Of a stretch of 64,000 nt of DNA, positions 39,301 to 52,035 are shown piece after piece (position 1 is the stretch's first letter; each line of letters starts with the position of its first letter). Source of the stretch: Axinella damicornis (taxonomy: Eukaryota; Porifera; Demospongiae; Axinellida; Axinellidae). The translations under genes and the position numbers were made by a program. The notes beneath the pieces were generated by a model. It was not told where the DNA came from. It searched no databases and saw nothing but the letters and a program-made list of their open reading frames with translations. The stretch is taken from assembly GCA_963931865.1 (NCBI GenBank), contig OZ007507.1, positions 9,314,689 through 9,378,688 of the forward strand. Direction: 5' to 3'.

Positions 39301-42300
39301 ATTCAGTGAAGAGGTTTCTTCATTGTATATGGCACTATAAAGCGACACAGAATTAGATGCTATAGACTCTCTGTGCTACCCATGGCTGGGTGTGGAATCG
39401 CAAATACCGTATACCGGGAAATTTTGGCGACCGTTTTAATTTGGCGATTTGGCGATTCGGAAGCCATTCACCAAATTTAAAAATCGCCAATAATTATTGG
39501 CTGGCCAGATAGATTGTCTGTCGGCGCGCGTGGGAAGCAAGTTCTCAATGAGATTGCAAGACCCAACGTACTACCTGCTGAGAGAGAGCGGTCTGCGGAG
39601 AAGCGCCAACTACTTCACAGACGGTGCACCGAATTAAGAGCGTAGACAGACTGCTGAACATGCGGTCATGGCCGACTGTGTACCTGTCCTGGGTCGTGCA
39701 TCATTGCCACAGCGTACGCATCATGGGCATTGCTGACCTCCCGGATAGCTGTTCGCCAATCCTGGGCCTCTAGATGCCGCTGAAAACGTGATGGCCACGA
39801 CACTGCTCTCCGTTTTGTACGTCTTCATCCTGCTTCCTGATCTCCGTCGCGATCGCCAAATTTTACAATCGCCAAATTTAATACTGCATGAGCCATTTCA
39901 GGCCATTTCGCCAAATTTAATAGCCACAAAAATTTTCCGGTATACGGTACTAAGCGAATGAGTCACAAAATGCATGAATACACCACCCATTTTTTTATCC
40001 CCACTTTCTTTACACACTGTACGTTTGAGAGCAAAGGGCAGCACATGTTAGGTGCAAGTTCTACTCTTGCCCAAACCTACTCCTCAAGTCTTCCAGAAGC
40101 TGCCCTTTTATCCTACAAAGTGATGAAAAGCTATTATAAAACGCACTTAATTCCCATCAAATGAATCTCGTTACCAGGCACATATTTCTTCCTGTAGAGG
40201 TACGTATAGCTATAGGCACATGATGTGCGACTACAGAATACATTATATAGAGGCACATACATAATATTATATTCACTCTATAATGTGCTTCATATGACAT
40301 GGACATTGGCCGTCAATATACTTGCAGTCAGTCTAACGCATTGTTCAGTCTTGCTTTCTTTCCCTACCATTTTATTTGATTCACTTTCTGCATTGACATA
40401 GGTTTCTGTGTCCACTGGCGCTGCTCTAGTTATAGGTGTTCTTCATCAGTGGGTGATTCGATATCTATGCAAGAGTCTGATGCGGCTGATGACACCTGAA
40501 GCTCTGGCTCTTCACCAGGAAATCATCCCTCTTTCATATCGGAGGACCTACCTCCTCCGTCAGCATCACTTCAGTCTCAGAGACCTCATTTCCTCATTTC
40601 ATGAGGACATAAAAGACATAGACATGAAGATGTGAGTACAGTGAACTCTATTATGAGTGTAATTTGTGGTTGCATGCATGTAACTGTCAGGCATTATATT
40701 TCAGAGCCTTGGCCAAGGGAGCATTCAAATGATTCTATATATATGCTACCCTCTTGCTGCAAGAACTACTACCAACTAAGTTGCAATACCCCACCATGAA
40801 TGCAGTTGCCAGTTGCATCACTATCTGTGTGGAGTGGAGTAGCCATGGCAAGCCCTGTCAATTCTGGCCCGAAGGAATAAAAATCTACCTGCTGGATGAT
40901 AGGAATCATTTCAGTGCATTCCACTTACAGACGGCTGTATACAATCGGTGGACTGGACTACTGGACTGGACTACTGGACTGGACTACTGGACTCACCCAA
41001 AATTCTATGAAACGCCCTTTTCAGTGAGAAGATAAACGTCCTTACTCAGCCTATTAGTTTGCTAAAGTTGCTTCCTAGCCAGTTGCGGCTTCGTCTCTTC
41101 GATTTCCGAGGTCAAAGGTCACGTGCATATTTAATGAGCTTCAACAATTCTTGTGGGTTCTGTACTGGCTTTGGGCTAGCCTCGTTCCCAGGCCTACCCG
41201 GACGCGAAAGAGCTTTGAGCATCCATGCTAGCTAGCTTTGAGAATCCATGCTAGCTAGCTTTGAGCATCCATGCTAGCTAGCTTGAGCATCCATGACTGG
41301 AGGTCACACGCATTTGTTGGGAAGTCAAACTTTAATTGTGCTCCAGTTAGGATTCTCCGCCTGCTTGAAGGATTAGAAGAGCAGTTAGCAAGTCATCAGC
41401 AGAAACCAAACTCCAGGCTGCCTTCAAGTGTAGCCAACATGTTATCAGTATAGTTCGAGCTCGCTTATTAAATATGCACGTGACCTTTGACCTTCGGAAA
41501 TCGAGGAGACGAAGCCGCAACAGGCTAGGAAGCAACTTTAGCGGAGTAAGGAAGTTTAGCTTCTCACTGAAAAGGGCGTTTCATGGAATTTTGGGTGAGT
41601 CCAGTAGTCCAGTAGTCCAGTCCAGTCCACCGATTGTATACAGCCCTTACAGATCTGTAGTCAGCTGCTAATTTTGAATATAAATACCCTGGCTGAAAAG
41701 CTACACATGCACCAGTTGTTTTGTACCTAAATAAAGAAGCAAAAGGGGTAGGCTACCTATGTAGCAACCAATGCCAACATAAAGGCAATAACTGAAGATA
41801 CGTAACAGATATTCAATTCATAACAGGAGAGCAAAACAATTAGCTACGTATAATTATTTTGTTAACAGTACATTAAAAACAGAGCGAGACTAATGCTTCC
41901 ATCATTCAGCTGTGGCATCTTTCAACTTTTCATAGCAGGAATCCATGGATAGATAAATGTGTGATCACTTAAAAAGGGCCCCCTCCCATTTAAGGTGCAC
42001 TGCCCATGCTCTTTGACTACACTGTATAAAATTGCATCGTTGCATGTTTCTTTTACTGTCCAGGGGCGCACCCAACAAGCTGCTGTGTTATACACGTTCA
42101 TCTGGTCTCATCCACAAGATACCCAATGTTTACCCAAGGCAGAGTCTGATTAAGTTTGAATCTGACAGTGATAACATACTGCAACGTTTGGTGTTTAACT
42201 CCCCAAAAGTTGTAAATGTCTTCAAACTTCTGAATGTGCATTCACATAAAGATGTCAGCAATGCTTTGGAAGGATTCATGCATTGTGATACACAAGAAAT

Positions 42301-45300
42301 AATGCTCATTCCGGTAAATATGAAAGAGATTCCCACAAAAGTTGTAAACGAGCTCAGAATCATGATTGAGGAAGCAGAAAATGAACTATCGTCTTATAAC
42401 AAACTGTTTGTATTGCTTCTACACTTTCCCCCTTCGATGTTTATTGATGCCTGTTATCCTGCCCTGTTCATGCATGGCTGGGTTCACTACTACCTCGATA
42501 CAGTATTGATAGATACTGATGAGGGCAATGTGGACATCCGAAATTGGTTCCATGATGTACACATACCGCAAGAGCAATCAGCAGGGCACACCTTATCACT
42601 GTTCCTCCCGAAGATACTTGAAGAAGTCATTCCTATTCTCCCCGTGAGGCTCAATTTTGGTTCACTTGACCACAGCCCTTTTAACCGGCTAATGCCACTT
42701 CCTGACAGGACGACACTGCTTCAGTCATTGTTGCTAAAGGGTAGTGCTGTAGGTGAAGTACTTATAACACTCTTCAAGGGCTACTGGAATCAAGCTACCA
42801 TGGCCAAATACCTGCAAAAGGCTGCACGATTCACTCGTAATGGAGAATCAACACTAAATATGACCGATTGCTTGCAAGAGATACTGAAAACACTATTTTT
42901 GGACTTCTTACTATACATGGTTTCAAAGATGAATGAAAACTTTAACCTTGATGTCTGGTTCGAGGAGTCTACAAGCTTAGATGCTGTACGTCGTTTATTC
43001 ATTGATGTGGTCCGAGCACTGCCTGTTCCCGATATCTCCGAACTCAAGATGGCCTATAGCACATTGAGAGAGCAAAGCATACAAAGTGTACATACGTATG
43101 CTCCAAAATTTCCATTCTTTACTGTAGTATCCAAACTAATTGAAAAAGGACTGGATGAGAGTCAGGAGGAAGTTAATCAGCAGTTGAATGTACTTGATGA
43201 ATCCAATTCTTCTGTTCGTAACGATGAGAAAGTAAAGCAGCTTTTGGTGAAAGCAGTCCTTCTGAAACTTCAGAATATGCAGGTATGTAATTCATTAGTG
43301 TTACATTGTGTCGGACGTAACCCACAGAGGGAAACCCAGCACATCCTATAAATATTGATTTCTGTTACAGTCAATGATAACAATCTAAAGAAAGATTACT
43401 ACAGCAATAGAGCAGCAGCCCTGGTCGACTTTCATATGGCACTTTATGTCCGACATGAGTGCTTGTATTATCCACTATTGACAAGCAATGTCTTCCTGCA
43501 TCTATGAGTCACTTTCACTTCAATACGCCTGGGTTGCAACGGTTGCAATGACTGTCAGGAGTGTGGTTGCCCACATAATGTAATAATGTTAGAGTCAGGC
43601 CGTACTGTATAAAGCCTGGATCTACTTCCATTTCAGCCCATACTTGCACTATAATTAATTTTATTGGTTGTATATGAAATTAAGGAGAAAGCAGAATGCA
43701 TTGCAATGCACATTGAAGGCACTATTTACAGCAAACAGTTTGACTTCTAGCTTCTGCCCATTTCACACTGTGATACCTACCAGGTGAGTCGACTAGCTAA
43801 GCTACTCACATTCAGGTATTTGAGAAACTTACTGTACTGACCACTCTGAAATTTGTGATCATAGGAAGCTAATATGATATCTGGCGCTACCTCCAATTTA
43901 AGTATGGGATGTGCATGAGCATTCTTCTGTGGCTATGGAATACCTTGTGGGGATGGTAGAAGCAAGCACTCACATTTTTCAGTGCGTACACAATATCAGT
44001 TAGGACATAATGGAGATTCCTTGATTATTGATTTTCTCTGAGTGACAGTTTTGCTCTCTTGGCGTTCCATTCTTGGTCAACGTTGGCTCTGCTCCTTAGT
44101 ACCACAAACTCAAAAGCCAACTGACTCAACTAGTCCTAATGTCTCCAAGTATGTAGGAACTTATATTATGTCATGTCCTTTGAACCACATGCTAACCGCA
44201 GCCAAGGGCGCATTGAGCTGCCGAAGGCGGCGAGAGGGCATGCAACTTCCTATAGCACACATATAGACGGCATAGTGCTGAGTGTTGCTAAAAATAATGT
44301 TCCGGTTAAGCACGTGAAATGCGTGCACGGTATGGTTACGGACGTTCGACGGAACGTTTTCATGGGAGATGGCAGCAAGGAAGACGAGTGCTACCAATTT
44401 CGGTATAGAAATGCCATCCATGGGAAGAAAGACAATCTCTAGCCCAAGTACTTCTTCTAGTCTTGGTACTTCTCCTACCAGTGTAGCAGGCCTGATTCAG
44501 AGAAAGTATTGCCTGATACAAGCCCAACCTTCACCGCTCTCGACAACAGCTCGACGTTTGCTGTTGCGTAAGTTGGAGGGAGGGAATGATAGCATCGAAA
44601 GGGGCTCATGCGGTGCTGCTGTGGAGACGCCACATCTCCAGTTGCTTTGACAATGCCTGATCATGAGAGAGCCCATGCCCACAGATCTACGGATCACGTG
44701 CTTATACAGTCAAAATTTGAATTCTATATTTAGTACCACTCAGCATTTTGCCGCCTATGAATGTTGCATGCCCTCCGCTGCCTTCGGCAGCTCGATGCAC
44801 CCCTGCCGCAGCTAACATCATCTGCATGTGATATTTTGAGATACACAAGAGACAAGTGTGAAGACACTACAGCTGGGTGCCCAAAACAAACACATTGCTG
44901 GCTGTTAAAATTCACACTGATTTTTTGCTTCACACCCCAGGATGATTATCTTGATTGCTTCAAGATAGCCAAGGAAGCAATATCAAGTTCAAGAGCTCTT
45001 TGGGACCGGTACTTCATTGATTTCACTCACAAAAAACTGCATATGGAGTATTTAGAGGATAGCATAAGTAATCCACTACTAAAAGCTGCATTTAGCGAGT
45101 ATGTGGATGAAGGACCAGATGCAGAGCACAGAATCGTTCTACTTCATGTTCACTTTCATGTACATCAGCTTGAACTTGCAAAACTTGCCGTTCTGCTGCG
45201 ATCCCTGGACAGGATCAAACAGATCGCCTCAACAGTCCCACAATCATTGAAGAAAGCAGTTGAAGATGACTACATTGCAGCTGCGAAAGAAAGCAAGCTT

Positions 45301-48300
45301 ATAGCTGGAGCAGAAAAAGATCTTGCAGTATTCGTAATAGGCACTCTCTTCAACACGCTGGAAGCAGCTTGTACCAATGAATCCAGTAACCTCCTTCAGT
45401 GGTATCACACATATAATGGAGTGGTAAGTGTAGACCATTTATTTGCTACGTAAGATGGCATTACCAGTTATTACGTATCACATACCGTGTCCACTAACTG
45501 TTCACATTTCATCTTTGCTGCTGAAATGTGGTTGATACAAACTTTTCCCCAGATGTTACTCCCCTTTGTGAAGAAGTTCATATACTCCTATATCTCTCGA
45601 GAATCACGGAGGATAGAGGTGGAAGCAAAGATCAACATCATGCATGCCACTTATGCTGTGTTCCATTCATCAGGAGTGGAAGATTCGGCTATAGTGGTAT
45701 TCAAGAAGCTTTACTCAGATCAGGTATCAAAGAACATGGAAGTAAGCTTTGAATAATTATTAACATGACATTTGTATGATATTCCTATGAACAGAAAGGG
45801 AGGTTCCAGTTACAGAAGACTATTTCCTACTCTCTGCAGATGGCGAACTGCCCTAACCTACCTGACGTTGCTATGTGGACATTACCCTTGGTATCTGCAT
45901 CCACAGAGTTTGAAAACCTGCAGTATAGTCAGCAGGTAGCTGTCCTGATGGAGCTTCACTTTTCCCATTTCTTCTCTAAAGAGCGGAGTGATTGGACAAG
46001 TGAGGACATTAGGTACGTTGCGATTATGCATATGTTGGATGAGGAGAATATTCAATCTGATTGATATGCATTATTCTACAGTTGTTTTTTGAAGCTGGCT
46101 AATGAGCAGTCACACTGGAAGGTTTGCTACATGCCAGCCCCGGGCTGTATGGATGCTATGCCAAAGGAATGCATACCAATGACTGTGTTCCAGTTTTTCC
46201 TTTCACGGCTGCTTCTATTACACACAAAACCCAACCCTACAGCTCAACCTCTTTGTGAGAATAATTCCAAGGTATACATTAGACTGTGATAAAATTTGAC
46301 CAAGTACTGCTAAGATAGTAACTTGTCATCATGTTTGTCTGTCTTGTTGTCTCTGCTTCAACAGATGCCAAGTACCGGTATACTGTACATGCTGCAAGAG
46401 CATTAGTCTGTACACAGTTGTGAACCAACTCCTGGCAACAATTATCGCCTATTATCTGTTGGTGATCTGCATGCTATTTTATGTCTTCTCTATAGGCACT
46501 TGATCTCCTAATGAAGGTACTTGCCTCTGGTCAGAGAGGAAGCCAAGGGCCATACATCCCTGTATGCTATCAGATGTCAAGTGCACCTGCATCAACGGTA
46601 CATTACACTTTGCATGAGAAACATTTTCAGGCCGCAGAAGTGCTTGTATGTCTGTTTCAGCTATAGCGGTGGTTTCAGCCACAATTAGCTACATGGCCCT
46701 GGATTCTGCTTAGACAAGGCATCACTCTTGCTCCTTGAGCTTAACCTGCTCTTCGCTCTCCCTACGTGTACATACATATACGTACCAAAACTGCACCATC
46801 CGTTTGATCTGCATGTATGTTCCCGTACCTATGTCCCACTAACCGACTAGCTACCAATTTGGGTTGCTTACTACCCAAATGCAGTTGACTTGATGTCGTT
46901 TCTTTCACTCTTGGGCTTTCATTCATCCTCTTTGTGTCTTTTCACACAGAATGAACTGATGAATCAACCCCTAGCTCATCTGTATTTCAATGTTGTTCTG
47001 GAGCAACACCTCAACAGGACGTATGACATCCAAAGCCTCCTTCAAATTGCTGAACATCTTGAACAGGTTTGTGAAAACCATCCCAAAAGAGTTTTCTACA
47101 TGGCCCTTTTTCTTAGACATGCAAGGCATCACTCTTGCTCCTTGAGCTTAACCTGTTCTTCAGAGTCTATACAATGGAAGAAACAATACTCTTTACCTCC
47201 GACATGCATGTGGATATATATCAGTTACAAATGGCAATTTTGGTTGAAAGCACACCAGATAGCTTCATTCCAGAAGTAGACCCACGAGTTTCCGAAACAC
47301 ATGCAATGGGCGGAAATGCAGCTGCTCACGCTTACCTGACAATGACGGCATGTCTACAGCAAAATTTAGCTAGCCCTTCCAGCAAAGGTAGCTTTACACT
47401 GTCGCTGACATGATTAAATAGTACATACTTGCTACCGTAGGTGCTCTGATTATGCGTCCTTTCTAATTCTGCGTCAAAATTCAATGTCTCAAACCGAATA
47501 ATGCGTTGCACTCCGGGTACTAGTTTGTGTAACACGATTATAAAGGCAGCATGGCAGCTAGCTTGAAGCGCACACAGTACAGTTGAACGGTGAAGCGGGC
47601 TCATCACATCACTGCCTGTGAACGTTGATGTATAAAGATGCAGTTGCGATATGGCTGGGACATCAGTGAAGGTACAAGAAAGCAACTCACTTATGTATTG
47701 TGTGCGAATACGGGCGCCCCACGTAGGAGAAAAGGCAGCGACAGTCCGACAACCGGGAACAAACACAACCGCTATGCAATAGCCTTGTCTATACTCGTCT
47801 GCCTAGCAAGGTGTTTTCTAATTATGCATCGAAGTTTGGCTGACCGAATTTCTATTGTTGCGTTGCATTTCAAAAAATTTAATAATTATTTTTTGAGCTA
47901 CGCATAACTACGGTAAGCGGTACTGTAACATTACTAGTACACACAGCATCTTTGTGGGGAAAGTTCCTATGGGATACCTCCATGCTTGAACTCAACCTAC
48001 TCCATAATGATAAATAGGCAGAACTTTGTGCTTGCACTTATGAGCGGTCTCACGTGTGGTTGACATAAGTTACTGTATGAAATCAAAGTGTACTCGAACA
48101 CTCTTGCCATTAGTAAACCAGCAACACATAACACTGTACTTTGAGTGGTCATATATTAATGTGAGCAAGAGATAATGGAAGAAGTCCCATCATTTTGGAA
48201 ACTGGCGAAAAATTGTTGTCTTTGTTAGAAGCAAACAACCAAGTTTGAGCATGACATTAAAGCCTCTGCTCATGCACTGATGAAAGTATGGACATTTCTT

Positions 48301-49322
48301 TTCAGCAATCACACAGTCCTGAGAATGACACTGGGAGGAGGATGCTGGCTTCCATTGAGAGGCAGGCTCTGTTGCAGGTGATGCTGAAAACTGTAGCCCA
48401 GCACTTGGATCTCAGAAAATCAGACCAGCTTGCCACTGTAAGTGATTTTAACGAGCCATTAGCTTATTAATGCACTACTGGACTGCAAATGCCAGCCACA
48501 ACCACAAATGCAGATTCCATGTAAACTGGTTGGTTCATAGAGTACCGTATTTCCACGATCAAACGCCGCACTCGATTAGCGGCCGCCCTCAAACAATAGC
48601 CGCACCTCCAGAAGGGCTGGATGAAATAAACGCCGCCCTTGTTTAGTAGCCGCGGCTAGTATTCGAACGGTCGGCGATCGATCGAAGCGCTTTGTCTAGC
48701 CCTCGAGGACCGTGACTATTTTGCTGTGAGCGTGAAGAGAGGAGAACTGATTGTTGATCATATTCCCCGAGAGCTGTCTAAGCGTTTGGCATTTTCCGTG
48801 GTCGAGGCACGGGGGGCCAGCGACGTGTGACCGGCGAAATCTTTCGTGAGAGTAATGGCTTTGGCATTTCCTACCGTTTTGTCGGAATGATTATGACAGT
48901 ACCACACGGCCCAGGGCTGAAACAAAACTTCATCTTTGTGCATACATGGTGCTCCAATCCGTTTTCTCGCTTCCTTGTTTATGCCGAGTTTAATAAACGC
49001 CGCCTTCGATTAGTGGCCGCCCTCGAATAGTAGCCGCAGTAAATCGCGTGATGAAATAAATAGTATAATATTATAGCCGCGGCGTTTGATCACGGAAATA
49101 CGGTATGCATAAAATCATGCCTCACTGTAGTTTGCAAATACTGATGAAGTATACTTGTGTTTCTAGTTCAAAAGCTACAAGCATGAAAATTGTAACGAGG
49201 GAATAGCAGAATTCATACAAACAGGACCTTATGACCATGCAAAGTGGGGTGAAGGCTTGAGCATTCAAGTAGCATAACATGTTTTCAGGGGCGGATCCAG
49301 GGGGGGGCTACAAGGGGCTGTA

Positions 49323-49353
<31 letters not shown>

Positions 49354-52001
49354 TTCCAGTTCCGACCACACCGCTTATTTACACGAGTACCCGACTTACA
49401 GTGGAATCAGCAACAAAGAAGTTGAAAGGAAACTCACTGCTGGACTTTTTCCAACGGAAACAGCTTGTGACAGTCAGAATGAATCAGATACAGAGTCAAC
49501 TCGTGCTGGGGACGAAAATGGTTCTCAGTTCAGACCACGTGCACGGCGAATCCTCGTCAGACTTGACATTAATTGGTGATTCATGTGATGATGACTAGTC
49601 ACATTTACCTTTTCACGTCGAGGATAAGACGTTCACGGATGACACGGGAACCAGAAGGCAGCTAGTGCAGTGCAAAAGCTCGAAGGTGCTACGAGAGCCC
49701 ATCTAGATGGCTGAAAAATGACGGTGATAAAAATTTTCCGTGCTTCGTGCGGAGTCTCTCTACACCATCGATCCTGGAACTCGTGTTGCTACTCGTACAT
49801 CTGGAACTTGCAGTGCAAAGCACGAAAGTGCCACGAGAGCCCATCCTGACAACTGAAAAATGAATGCGAAAATTTTTTCCGCGCTTCGCGCGGTCTGATC
49901 ACCACTACACGCCTCTATGCACTGCCTTCAGCAGCGTTCAATATTGTGCTATCAGCCCCTCCCTTTCAAAAATCCTGCATCCGCCCCTGCATGTTTTACC
50001 TGATAGTCAAGTGGTCCACCAAAGTCCTAGTGGTGATTTGAAATGTATATGCCTTTGGGATCGGAATTGCAACATTGGGGACAACTATGTAACTCATGCC
50101 TAGGGTGAGCCCACATGGATAGCAAAGTAGGTGCAAATGTAGTGCTTACCGTGTTATGGCTGCCATTGCAGCACTCATAAGCTATAGCTCCTGGTGAAAT
50201 GCACACGGAGCAAGTTTTCCAGTATTGGCATTGCAATGCTGATGCAAAACCACGTCATGCGATGACAATGCTCAAAATCGCTGTGGCTTTGGAGGTTAGG
50301 TGCCCAACTCCTTAAAACTCTTTAGGGCCCAAGTTTATTGAAATCTCACCCCACACCACAAATTGGCATTTGCATACAGCGATTAGCATTGCCTAGGGTG
50401 CGCAGTGTCCAGCAAAACTCGGGAGAGTGCCCCTGGTTATTAACAGTAATCACTATACTCACCGTTCACCATGGCAGGAAGGGGCAGAGCCACTGGATGA
50501 AGCCGACAACTGAGCTAGCTGTCTAGTTATCGTGCTGTTCGACCAGCTGCTAATAACTATTGTCTTGCCATATGGGGAGGACCATCGCTACTTATTTATT
50601 GCAGGAGAGGGGAGAGCAACAGTAGGAGCGTTATTGCAAGTAAGCTTAAACTGAAGGCAGGATAAGGCTTTTAGCTTTACTGTTCGATCGACTTGCAATG
50701 GCGGACCCGTTTCTGCCCACAACAGCTGCCCGCTGAGATGCTTGGTGCCCTTAATTCTGTAATTATACAGAGGGGGATTACCAACAAGTCTCCAGGAGTA
50801 GTGCTGGCCCAAGCCCATCCATCACTGCAAAGTGAGAAGCCATAGTACATTGGCTTGTCAGTGTTTCTTTTAGAAAATCGTTTGAGGGGGGGCGGGATCG
50901 TAGCGCGGCGAGGTAAGGGGGGGAGGCATGAATAGCTTTGCATACATAATACTTCTTGGGTATTATTCAGGGGGGGGGGCAGTAAAAGAAACCCTGCTTG
51001 TAAATATGCACGACTTTTGGTGCTACGGGCCCTAAAGGGCTAGATTAGGTTTTGATTATGTGTACTGTTTCTGTGGTGTACGTACACTCTCTGTTCTCTC
51101 CGGTAGCTTGCAAACCATTCTCAGGCAGTGCAGAAGGTGGTACTGGAAGTGGAAAATCACCGATTGATATTAGCACTTTACATGCTGAAAGAACTCCAGA
51201 GCTTCCAAATGTTTACCACAATTGTAACAACGAAGGACTTGTGTAATGAACTTGAATGCCTTGGCTACTTTCATGACAAACTTGAGGTAAAAATTTGTTT
51301 GCAGTTTCATAATTTCCTGTCAATTAATGCTGAGATGTGTACTTTTATACTCAGTTGTGATTTCAGTAAATGTCCAGCACAAGTCTTGTCATTACACTGC
51401 ATACACAATTGCATCAGAAAACACAAGAGGTTGCCAAAATGCAGCATCCATTAGTGGGAAGTGGTGACAATGACGAACTTTACAAGCGGGTGTGTAGAGC
51501 CATGAAGAGAGCACACAGCAAAAAGAAGCTTGATCAACTTCAGAAACTGGCTCAAGAGTGGTGAGGAAATACATTTTGCAGTGTTTCTGGTGCTTTTTCT
51601 GGATAAGTTAACCCAGTAAACACAATTTGTTAGTAATCATAAGTTCTCTGGCCTATTGCCAAGGTCACATGCAGAGTTTATGTATTCTATAGTGTCATGC
51701 TGTTTTAGCAGCTTGAGGGTAGGAACTGCCGAACATTATTAAGGACATCATTGCACCCCGACTATAGTGCTAAATGGCTTGTAGGCTAACCTGAACTTAA
51801 TAATATTCCTATTGATGTCTACCCTCTAACTGGTGAGTTTCCTGTGTGGACAAGTACTACAATGATGGCTCAAATCCTGTCAGTTTAAACATCACCACCA
51901 CATTTTGGTGATAATATGCAAAAGAAAGGTACAACTAGGAGTAAGTGCTTGGTCGGTAGATGGAGCTAGTTGCTATATTGTCTGGTTCACTTCAGTTTGT
52001 T

Positions 52002-52035
<34 letters not shown>

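Noticed and set aside
46082..46271. Four-Cys exon as an RZ or RING finger
   Set aside because: Spacing (about 13, 6 and 6 residues) does not fit either finger, there is no paired C-x2-C, and the position is upstream of the RING site.
48229..48285. Possible 57-bp exon KQTTKFEHDIKASAHALMK
   Set aside because: Phase 0 at both ends, but the intron to exon 48306 would be only 20 bp, too short to splice.
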